Shown one piece after another: positions 19,206-26,822 of a stretch of 26,822 nucleotides of DNA. The stretch's first letter is position 1. The number at the start of each line of letters is the position of its first letter. This stretch comes from Chara braunii (Eukaryota; Streptophyta; Charophyceae; Charales; Characeae): contig BFEA01000575.1 of the NCBI GenBank assembly GCA_003427395.1, positions 73,506 to 100,327 on the forward strand, read 5' to 3'. Made by a program: the position numbers and the translations under genes. Below the pieces are notes generated by a model, which was given only the letters and a program-made list of their open reading frames with translations, had not been told where the DNA came from and made no database searches.

Positions 19206-21250
19206 GTGCATTTCCCTGTTGCTCTAAGTGACACTGAACTATCCCCGCTAGTTGAGTGTTTTTCTGTTGCAACCCACAAAGTCACGACCGCATGTAAGTA
19301 TCGGCCCCCTCGGCCACCCAAGCAAGCAAGTACCCATGCGGGTCACACACACACTCAAGTCATCAAGCACTTAGATAGGTACGTAGCTCAGCACGCACGC
19401 ACATATACAAGCTTAGAAAACTCAGCAGAAAGCGGGACAGGGGGCGACCGACTTTTCGACCACTCTTTTCAGGACATTACTTCAAAACTCTTAGTTTGTT
19501 TAATTGTAATTTCGGTTGAATCAGGTCATGCAAGCGATCAGATATATGAGAAGAGTGTGGGAGTATGCTTTTAGGAAAAGAAGTTGAAAGTAGATGAGGA
19601 GGAAAAAATAGAAGTGAGAGAAAACGACGGAATCAAGGAAAAATAACAATTTACCTAGTGGGTTGATCGATGGAAGTCCTTAAGCGGCATTGACGGGCCG
19701 TGTGACCGAGCATCCTAACGGCTACGAGGCGCGGGTTTGCTGGTGAAAAAGAGGAAGAGGTGGAGACGAGCAGAGAGAAGAGTGAGCAAAAAGGCAACCG
19801 GGGATGATGAAGGGAATGAGGGGCAAAATCAGCGGAGGTAGGAAGGTGAAGGAGAATAAGGGAGAACGAGAAGGCGGAGGAGAGAGCTGAAGGGGGGATA
19901 GAGAAAGAAAGTGACAAAGAGTAGGAGAATGAGAAGCAAGCGTACCTAAGTTTACCTGGTAAGTGCAATAGTAACGAGTGTCAGTGGTAATAGTTGTGGT
20001 CCTGGCAATGGGGTTTGCCTGCTGAAGCAACTGACCCGAGTTATAGGTAGGTGCATGCAATCAAAAGAGAGTGGGATCCGAACACAACAAACAATCACGT
20101 ATACGAGAGTAAGATGGATTCATTGTAGGAGAAGGTAGAAGAAGTGGGAGAAGAAGAAGGTCGAAGGCGATTGTCCTGATCTAGGCAACCGTAATCTTCA
20201 TCAAGTTTAACCTTCTTTATCAAATATCGAGCATGTCGTCTTTCTTTGTGGTTGTCTTTTTCATGTAGCCTTTTCCAGGCTCGTCCTCTTCTCCATTCTG
20301 TGACTCGTGTCCTCTCATGCTGCGCACTCCTTCCATTACAGTATTCTCCCTCCTTTACCCTGTAATGCTTCCCTTCCCGCGCTAGTTGTCATTTCCTTGC
20401 ACGCGACCTTCTTCCACCTCCTCGCGCTTAGTTCACGCTTTATCTCACGTACACCTTCTCCATTGTCATGCATCCAGCCTCATCTTCTACCTTGCGCTCT
20501 GCTCATCATCTTCCTACTCCATCGCGCGTCCTTTTCCCCTTCTTCTGCGAGTCACTTTTTCATCTTCTTTCTCGGGTTACCCCCTACTCTCTCTGCTTCC
20601 TCCTTGACTTCGTGGTCGTGTTGTCTACCCGTGCCCTGTCTGCTCTACCTCCCGCTGGCCACATCCGTATTTGTGATCAGTTTGTCCGCTAGCTCGGCTA
20701 CACCACAATTGCGGTGCACAGGAAGTGTCTGTTTTTCAGGGAACGAATCTGCCTTCGAAACGGGGCAGATTCAGTAAACATCATTCTAACTGAATACCTT
20801 ATATAAAATGAGGATAAAAAAAAAGTAATAATAATAATCTATCATCTTAGTAATAAACTAGTAAAAAAAAATATATAATAACAAAAATAAATAGAGAAAT
20901 AAAAAAGCAAAAGGAAACAAAACATAAATGTCAAGTTCTCCCTAAATTCGTCTTGCATTTTGCAGGAGATTCATCATAATCAATCTTTTGGTTGTAGTGA
21001 CGAGGACCACGAGGTAAAAAAAGAAACAAAGATAAAAGAAAAAAGAAAAAAGAATCAAACATAATTAAATATTGTAACTACTAGCTACCCTGGCGTGCCA
21101 CTTGTCGTGTTGGTGCTACGGTAGAGCTTGAAACGAGTCTAATTGTAATTGCCAACTACTTACTCCAATAGTGAGGGTACTGCCTGTTTCTAAGCTTGTA
21201 TGTGTACACACTTGCTGGTATGCATGCTTGTCCGAGTGCTTGCGGCCTGA
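19206..21250. other. Unassigned low-complexity region
   Basis: No gene recognised. The plus strand is purine-rich at about 19570-20170 and pyrimidine-rich at about 20280-20640. The long frames there encode Ser/Leu/Pro-rich peptides typical of composition bias. 20800-21060 is A-rich. Confidence 0.45.
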
Positions 21251-21252
21251 AT

Positions 21253-21257
<5 letters not shown>

Positions 21258-21317
<60 letters not shown>
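21258..21317. repeat. (GT)n microsatellite
   Basis: Thirty uninterrupted TG units, preceded by the interrupted atgtgtatg. Confidence 0.97.
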
Positions 21318-21318
<1 letters not shown>

Positions 21319-21961
21319 CTCGCAATGACACTTGTCTGTTCGAGAGGTCTCAAAGGTCAATACTTACCTGTGACCGTGACTTTGAGGGTTACAGGGAGAA
21401 AACACTCAAGTAGTTGGTATCTCGATACTGATCAAGTAGTGGTAGATTTATCAAAGACCTACTGTCGAGCAACAAAAGATAAAAATTAGTATTTTCTTAG
21501 AGGCCCAGTAGCGGTAGGTAGGCGGGTACCAGTTCAAGTAGCCTGAGTCCGGGGCCTGTGCGGATGATATTAGAGCTTGCAATGATGGTGTCCTTCCGAA
21601 ACGGAGGAGGTACTTGTTGTATGTGAGGCCGAGCAGTTAGGAAGTCACCGCCCAAGAGGCATTTCCCTTGCTCTAGACGGGAGGTCAAGCAAGAGCCTCA
21701 ACCTTACTTGCGGTATGCAAGTTTGGGCGACATGCCGCTCTATGAAAAGCTAGAATTTCAGGGCGCTACAGCAACCTTGACAGCGACGCAATTTTAATCC
21801 CCTCGTTCGTATGGTCAAGGCGTATATCAATTTAGCTCGACTAACGTACCGATGCTTAAGTTTTCGTGTGTGCTGTAGGTTTACCCGACATTACACTAAC
21901 CCAATCGACCCCTCGACCTCGACTTTTAATATTTGTAGGCTCCTTAATTCTATCCAACTGT
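21318..21961. other. Unassigned sequence
   Basis: No gene, repeat or structured element recognised between the GT tract and the foldback. Confidence 0.4.
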
Positions 21962-22292
21962 CATTTCGTCAAAATGGACATCTTTCATTTTTTGAACGAA
22001 ATTGAAACTGAGTTTTTTGGCCGAAAACTCGTCAAAATTTGTTGTTCCTAAGGGCCCGGTGTTTGTAAAACGCTGGACCCCCTGGCTGTACATGGACCTA
22101 GCTTGAGACCAGGTACCTCCAGGCAATCCTACGTGGAGGTGTCTGGTCTCAAGCTAGGTTCATGTACAGGTAGGGGTTCCAGCGTTTGTAAAACGCTGGA
22201 CCCTCAGGAACAACAAATTTTGACGAGTTTTCAACAAAAAACTCGGTTGCAATTTCGTTCAAAAAATAAAAAATGTTCCTTTTGACGAAATG
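21962..22292. repeat. 331-bp foldback (MITE-like inverted repeat)
   Basis: The left arm 21962-22121 and right arm 22134-22292 are reverse complements at about 85 % by eye, with a 12-base loop. Both arms read catttcgtcaaaa from the outside and reach acctcca at the loop. Long exact blocks include tcaaaatttgttgttcct and cctagcttgagaccag. Within the right arm, ccagcgttt-gta-aaacgctgg (22179-22199) is itself a perfect palindrome. No coding content and no clear target-site duplication were seen. Such structures are typical of MITEs or foldback elements, or of loci giving hairpin RNA. Confidence 0.93.
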
Positions 22293-22575
22293 GTCGTTAT
22301 CGCGCGTTATGACAAGGCACACGCCTCCTACCTTTTAGGCTTAGATGTTCTTCGCTACCGAGGTAGGCGCATAGGTATGCTTTTATTGATTTAAACCCTG
22401 GACCTCGATGGACAAAGGATATTATTATTGATCCTAACCATCTTAGCACGCGTTGGAATAACGCACGCGCGTACGAACCAAATTTACTTATCGATAAGCC
22501 TCGACCTCAATAGTCGAGTAAGTCATCTCAAAGTGTCGTGGAAAAGCGTGCACACTTTTAATCTCAGATCGAAAC
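22293..22575. other. Unassigned sequence
   Basis: Short stretch with gcgcg words and no gene or repeat match inside the window. Confidence 0.35.
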
Positions 22576-22875
22576 GTAAAAAGTGAAAAAAAAAAACAAA
22601 ATAGTGAGTGGAAAACGCATTTCAACACCACAATCTTTCACGATTCTTAATTTTGTTTTGCCTTAGCAAAACGCATTCAAATTTTATAGGCATATACCTC
22701 ACATCATAGACAACTCACAAAAAAAAATCAGGATTTTTTTTTTAATTTTTGGGCCCCGAAATAAGTTTTGGCGGGGGTCGGACGCCTTTGTGTTCGGACC
22801 CCAAACGGGACTTCGAAGGTCCGTACGTATAGAGGTCAGCTCAGGGACCTCCGTACGTACGGGCTGGTGACCCTG
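22576..22875 (+). repeat. Unnamed dispersed repeat, copy A
   Basis: It begins gtaaaaagtgaaaa and has agtgagtgg, then ttcaacaccacaatcttt, then atacctcacatcat, then ccccgaaataag. It ends in a GC-rich block with gggtcggacgcc, gttcggacccc and acctccgtacgtacgg. The same order recurs in the copies at 23822, 24018 and 24656. Confidence 0.75.
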
Positions 22876-23068
22876 CTTGTAAGGGTGTTTGGTCTGATAA
22901 TGCATGGATGGAAAACATTGTATATTTTCATATTCTAGAGGAGGATTCATTCCAATTTTGCTCATCCTATAGAAGGAAGTAGCCTCTATCCAACTCTTTG
23001 CGTGCATTGCTGAACAACTCTCTCTCTCTCTTTGTCTATCTGTCTCTCTCTCCTTCTCTTTTTTTCTT

Positions 23069-23164
23069 TCTCTCTCTCTCTCTCACACACACACATACAC
23101 ACACGCACACACACACACACACACATACACACACACACACACGTACACATACACACACACACAC
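23069..23164. repeat. Compound (CT)n-(CA)n microsatellite
   Basis: A short CT tract passes directly into a CA tract of about 80 bases, interrupted by single T or G changes (acatac, acgcac, acgtac). Confidence 0.95.
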
Positions 23165-23281
23165 ATGTAGTAGTGTATATTTCCATGTTCTAGCAGAATA
23201 TCCATTTGATTTTGATCATTCCGTCGATGAAAGTAGTATGAGGTCAGTTGCAGTATTGGATACTTACCTGTTGGCCGGTGA

Positions 23282-23285
<4 letters not shown>

Positions 23286-23366
<81 letters not shown>
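23286..23366. repeat. (TA)n microsatellite
   Basis: About 40 uninterrupted TA units. The Ile-Tyr runs in all frames here are artefacts of this tract. Confidence 0.97.
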
Positions 23367-23369
<3 letters not shown>

Positions 23370-23557
23370 AATCTCGTTCATAATTTTTATTTTTATTTAT
23401 TTTTCTTTTTTTGTTTTGTTTTTAGAAACGACAACTTTCCTGCTACCGATAGCCTCCTGTAGCTCGGGGCTCGACAAGGTTCGACATACCGGGCCGGGTG
23501 GTCGGACTTGATAGTAGGGCAAGGTCCTGGTGGTTTAATAAAACTCATAGTATTCTA

Positions 23558-23697
23558 GAAATATAAATTCAACCAAGGTTGCCGACGTTCAGGACGGGTT
23601 GAACGCCCGAACCCGAACGCACGAACATTTGGCACCGCCGTTCGACCAAATCTGGACCCCCCTCTCCCCCCCCCCCCCCCCCAAAAAAAAAAAAAAC
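23558..23697 (-). repeat. Unnamed dispersed repeat, probable inverted copy
   Basis: The plus-strand order aattcaa, ggttgcc, gaacgcccgaacccgaacgc, gttcgacc, ggacccc, then a C run and A run is the reverse complement of the end-to-core order of the copies at 24018 and 24656. Identity is modest, so the call is tentative. Confidence 0.5.
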
Positions 23698-23821
23698 ACG
23701 AATTCCAAAAAATCTGAAAAAAATAAACTAAACAACATTTGCCTCAAAGTTACATCGAAATTCTTTACCCAATTTGAAATAAAATCAACTACAAAAAATA
23801 TATAGTAATAATGCAAATTAG

Positions 23822-24010
23822 AAAAAATAAAACGCGAATGAAATTATTGAGTGGGCGAGCACGTTTTTGATACCACCATCTTTGGCGATTTTTCATTTTG
23901 TTTTGGCTATGACAAATACCATGAAAATTTATATATGTGTATCTTACATAGTAGAGAATCTACAAATAAAGTTTGAAAAAATATTACTTTTTTCATGCCC
24001 CGAAATAAGG
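23822..24010 (+). repeat. Unnamed dispersed repeat, copy B (left part)
   Basis: It shares ttgagtggg, ttttgataccaccatctttg, gattttt, tatcttacat and ccccgaaataag with copy A, then stops and is followed directly by copy C. Confidence 0.65.
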
Positions 24011-24017
24011 GAAAAAC

Positions 24018-24356
24018 AAAAAGTGAAAAGAGAAAAAGAACAAATTAGTGAGTGGACAAACAAGTTTTGACACCACCATCTTTGCTGATATGTCAGTTTT
24101 TTTTGTCTGGAAATAATAGCTTCAAAATTAAGAGGGACATACCTTACATCACAAAGAACTCACAAATACATATATTTTTTTAATAATATTTAGGTGCGTG
24201 GTGCCAAAATATTTTTTTGCGGGGTCCGAACCCCTTCACGTTCGAGGGCCGTACGGGGATCCAAACGCCCGAACATTAGGGGCTCGGCTTAGGGGCCTCT
24301 GTACGTTCATCCTGACAACCCTTAATTCAACAAATAATCATTCATCTGAATTCATT
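24018..24356 (+). repeat. Unnamed dispersed repeat, copy C
   Basis: It contains aaaaagtgaaaa, agtgagtgg, ttttgacaccaccatctttg, gacataccttacatcacaaagaact, gcggggtccgaacccctt, the GC-rich block, then aattcaacaaataatcattc and gaattcatt. It is the most complete copy in the window. Confidence 0.78.
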
Positions 24357-24655
24357 CTCTTGTTTCACTAAGGAGGTGTTTGTCCATTGACGGCGACGGC
24401 TCTAGCGCCGACAGAAAGGGCTATAGGGGATTCGTTAGAACGCCGACAGTATTGAGGGTAGAGGATAGCGCGTATTGAGGGTTTGTCAGATGGCTATGGA
24501 GAGAAGTGTTGGAGGCGAGGTACTTAATTTTTTCATCTAACGTGACTGACCCTCGTTGGGCTTTGGCCGAAGATATGACCACTTGCTTGTGTAAGGAGTT
24601 GGTGTGCTCTCGGTTGTTGTGACGCGTTCGCATCCACTAATTGGTCTTGTTCCAC
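24357..24655. other. Unassigned spacer between repeat copies C and D
   Basis: No gene recognised. tcttgtttcactaag at its left and tcttgttccactaag at its right are near-identical. Confidence 0.4.
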
Positions 24656-24685
24656 TAAGAGAGACATACCTTACATCACAAAGAA

Positions 24686-24719
<34 letters not shown>

Positions 24720-24871
24720 AGGTGCTATTTTTTTGCGGGGTCCGAACCCCTGTAGGTTCGAGCGTCGTACGGGGACCCGAACGCTCGACCGTTCGGGGGT
24801 GAGCTTAGGGGTCTCCGTACTTTCGGCCTGGCAACCTTGAATTCAACAAATAATCATTCGTATGAATTCAT
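24656..24871 (+). repeat. Unnamed dispersed repeat, copy D (right part)
   Basis: From gagacataccttacatcacaaagaact through a 29-base A run, gcggggtccgaacccct and the GC-rich block to aattcaacaaataatcattc and gaattcatt. It matches the right two-thirds of copy C at high identity. Confidence 0.8.
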
Positions 24872-25350
24872 TTATATGGGGCCCCTTTCCCACCACGTGC
24901 TTCCCCTAAAAAAAAAAAGGGGGGATAAAAAAAAAAAAAAAAAAAAAAAAAAGGGACGAGTTGAACGATGCTCCTCTTACATTCTCGTTCTTTCAAGTGA
25001 TGGTGTAGAACGAGGCCCTAACCTCTCTCTTCCCAACATACCATCCAATCTACAGTGCACTTTGGAAAGACTGCACTGCTCCTAAGAGGTGTGGCAGCCA
25101 GAGTATAACGAAAATCCTTGTTCTTCGGAAGGATTTTTTTTATTTTATTTTTTTTGTGCCGTTCCAATTTTAACGGATATTCGGAATGACTCGGAAGGAT
25201 TTTTTTTTTTTTTTTTTTCCCCTTCAAAACTAAGCTATATTTTGCTCTCAATTTCACTTTTCACTATCTACCTACCACCAGTCCTAAGCCTATACAAGGG
25301 ACCCTTGCAAGCATAACTACCTCTCACAATTAAACCACTAGTATTTCCTA
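24872..25350. other. Unassigned A/T-run-rich region
   Basis: It contains A runs at about 24910-24950 and two cggaaggattttttt words with long T runs (25125 and 25190). No gene recognised. Confidence 0.4.
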
Positions 25351-25490
25351 AAGTCGTACCCGTTAACAAACCACCATTTTAGGAAATGTTCGGGCCACTA
25401 CAGGAGCGCCCAAATTTATCCAACTAGAAACATTTCTACTCTATTTTTTTTCCGCGGCCTATAGTTGGGCCAAGTACAAGTGGTTTAAAC
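25351..25490 (+). pseudogene. Second copy of the ORF1-like segment
   Basis: About 140 bases align with 1531-1670: aagtcgt[g/a]cc[t/c]gttaacaa, ttttaggaaatgt, cactacaggagcgcccaaatt, gtttaaa. This copy keeps one continuous frame across the part that is frameshifted in the first copy, giving FLGNVRATTGAPKFIQLE and then WAKYKWFK. It diverges after gtttaaa, where the zinc knuckle would follow. It supports a multicopy, coding-derived element. Confidence 0.8.
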
Positions 25491-25860
25491 CACATGTACC
25501 TTTCCGTGCGAAAACGCCAAGATGCGCCGGTTATCACAGAGGCGGAGGCCTGATGCGTTGTCGAAACTCGGCGCACAGGGCCCTAATTGGCAGTGGTGAG
25601 TAGGGTGGGGCCGCCAGTGACGGGGGGGGTGGCTAACCCAAAGACCGAGCATTTTGCCAGTAGTTGATCCTCCCATGTACTTCCCCAATACCCCATCAAG
25701 TAGCAGCAGTGGTTGTGGCCAACACTCTCCTACACACTACACAATCACTCACGAACGCGCTCATGCTCGCGCTCATACTCGTGTTGGTCATAGACCCTAC
25801 TAATACCGATCAGGGGTATCAAGCGGACTATCATAGTTGGTTGGCACTAAATGCGCCGCA
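25491..25860. other. Unassigned; possible body of a tRNA-derived repeat
   Basis: No gene recognised. On the minus strand it lies downstream of the tRNA-like head at 25861-25932, so it could be the body of a SINE-like element, but no second copy exists in the window. Confidence 0.3.
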
Positions 25861-25932
25861 GGCGGTCGTGGGCTTCGAGCCCAAAACCTTATGAATGTCA
25901 CTTGTGTGCCTAACCAATTGAGCTAGGCCGCT
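25861..25932 (-). tRNA. tRNA-like sequence (degraded tRNA or SINE head)
   Basis: The 72-base minus-strand sequence has acceptor arms AGCGGCC and GACCGCC (five of seven pairs), TA at positions 8-9, and an A box TAGCTCAATTGG close to the pol III consensus. The T arm TTGGG-CTCGAAG-CCCAC gives four of five pairs, with a B box GGCTCGAAGCC. The anticodon arm does not fold convincingly: a ttcataa loop would read CAT but leaves extra bases. It is more likely a degraded gene or the head of a tRNA-derived SINE than a functional tRNA. Confidence 0.45.
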
Positions 25933-25986
25933 GGATACTCGGAAAGCCTTCCACCCTCAGTCGAATCTCAAAGAAATTCTTCCACT

Positions 25987-26097
25987 GGACCTAGTTGCAC
26001 TACTCGTCATCCTCCAGTGGTCTGAATGCATCTGGAGTCATTAGTTTTCCAGATGCATTAAAATTGTTTGCGGATGAAGAGTAGTGCAATGAGGCCC
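25987..26097. repeat. Precursor-like hairpin
   Basis: The arms 25987-26036 and 26048-26097 are 50 bases each with an 11-base loop. The outer 26 bases pair nearly fully (ttgcactactc[g/t]tcatcc exact but one), a 12-base internal bulge follows, then aatgcatctgga pairs exactly with tccagatgcatt. The arrangement resembles a plant small-RNA precursor or a short MITE. Confidence 0.85.
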
Positions 26098-26149
26098 AAA
26101 GACTCGGCGGCAACCAATGGGCTCTAAGCCTCAGGGCATACTCACACTG

Positions 26150-26201
26150 CAACCCCAAATCCGCAAAATATATGGATTTGGGGAAGGCGGATTTGAGGTT
26201 G
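26150..26201. repeat. Competing inverted repeats
   Basis: caaccccaaatccgc (26150-26164) pairs with gcggatttgaggttg (26187-26201) at 14 of 15 positions. Its core ccccaaatcc (26153-26162) also pairs perfectly with ggatttgggg (26174-26183). Confidence 0.85.
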
Positions 26202-26442
26202 TGGGCATCATTCGGGTCGCACTGATGTCCCTTTTCAGATGGGACAAGAACGTCGCCGTCTGGAGAAATTGTGATTTGGTACTTTGCTGCTCACACGATA
26301 TTGTCCACAAATTGTGCAATAACTTTTGTAAATGAATTTTCATCAATTCTCAAAGAAAAATAAAATAAAATAATAAATAGGGTGTTTGCGGGCACCTTCA
26401 GAGGTGACCGCAAATCCCTTGGCCCGAGGCTACCCAGGCCGT

Positions 26443-26475
26443 CGGGTCTCGCGTGACGGTCCAGCGCGAGACCCG
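26443..26475. repeat. Perfect 11-bp inverted repeat
   Basis: cgggtctcgcg (26443-26453) and cgcgagacccg (26465-26475) are exact complements around an 11-base loop, and are followed by tttcc. Confidence 0.88.
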
Positions 26476-26693
26476 TTTCCCTGGTGTGGGACTCGTGGCA
26501 GGCCCAAGGGCGGACTGCGTGCCGGTCCGGTGAGGCCGTGGGGTCGAGTCAGGTTGCATGCGGGTGGCCAATGTTCGAATTTACAGCCGTTTTTGTTTTT
26601 TGGTTGGTGTTGTCGTGACGCGGGGTCGTTATTCGCTGCAGGTTTGTTTTGCGCCGCACCATGATTGCAGGTGTCGGCCATATTCAGCCAGGT

Positions 26694-26737
26694 AGTGTAT
26701 ATCTCCATTTTCTAGCGCAAGACTCATCGATTTGAAG

Positions 26738-26740
<3 letters not shown>
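26694..26740 (+). repeat. Microsatellite-flanking ~48-bp repeat, third copy
   Basis: agtgtatatctccattttctagcg followed by cat, tttga and tt words resembles 22919-22966 and 23174-23221. It directly precedes the terminal CT tract. Confidence 0.5.

Positions 26741-26819
<79 letters not shown>
26740..26819. repeat. (CT)n microsatellite at window end
   Basis: About 40 CT units run almost to the last base; the complement of the GA tract at the start. Confidence 0.97.

Positions 26820-26822
<3 letters not shown>

Noticed and set aside
19651-20777. Several Ser/Leu/Pro-rich open frames on both strands, apparently hydrophobic
   Set aside because: They follow from purine or pyrimidine bias; overlapping frames are equally open and none has a domain or signal-peptide logic.
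22998-23511. Open frames with Thr-His and Ile-Tyr runs
   Set aside because: They are translations of CA and TA microsatellites.

Overview
This window reads as eukaryotic nuclear DNA that is almost entirely transposon remains and simple repeats. I found no intact host gene, no operon-like gene order and no ribosome-binding sites. Dense microsatellites (GA, CT, GT, CA, TA, TAAA, ATCA), poly(A)-tailed LINEs and a chromodomain-bearing Ty3/gypsy element suggest a plant-lineage genome. The wording of the gag, RT and integrase remnants reminds me of elements in charophyte algae such as Chara; that is an inference from memory, not from a search.

Layout. 1-87 is a (GA)n microsatellite. 88-3980 carries plus-strand remnants that look like a LINE ORF1 (1197-2816, frameshifted, with a degraded CCHC knuckle) and a 64-bp tandem duplication. 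3981-13188 is one degenerate Ty3/gypsy LTR retrotransposon on the minus strand. Its direct LTRs are 3981-5191 and 11940-13188, with a polypurine tract at 5192-5203. Its internal order on the minus strand is gag, protease, RT, RNase H, integrase, chromodomain. Its RT is split by a 671-bp, 5'-truncated, poly(A)-tailed LINE tail (7438-8108) flanked by a 14-bp target-site duplication. 13189-14940 holds a 90-bp tandem duplication, a decayed ORF and a CCT-rich tract.

About 14940-18451 is a plus-strand LINE ORF2 (RT, terminal zinc finger, 3'UTR, 31-nt poly(A)); its 3' end matches the nested LINE tail. 18452-21960 is mostly unassigned low-complexity DNA. 21962-22292 is a striking 331-bp foldback. 22576-24871 contains several copies of an unnamed repeat sharing a GGTCCGAACCCC-like core, mixed with CA and TA microsatellites. 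25351-25490 is a second copy of the ORF1 segment at 1531-1670. 25861-25932 is tRNA-like on the minus strand. 25987-26097 is a precursor-like hairpin. The window ends in a (CT)n tract.

Nothing here works as a living pathway. The story is nested insertion and decay: the polymerase motifs are broken (HLCD in place of YLDD in the gypsy RT, FAND in place of FADD in the LINE RT). The observations most worth follow-up are the 331-bp foldback, the three unnamed repeat families, the hairpin at 26.0 kb and the duplicated motif in the LINE 3'UTR.
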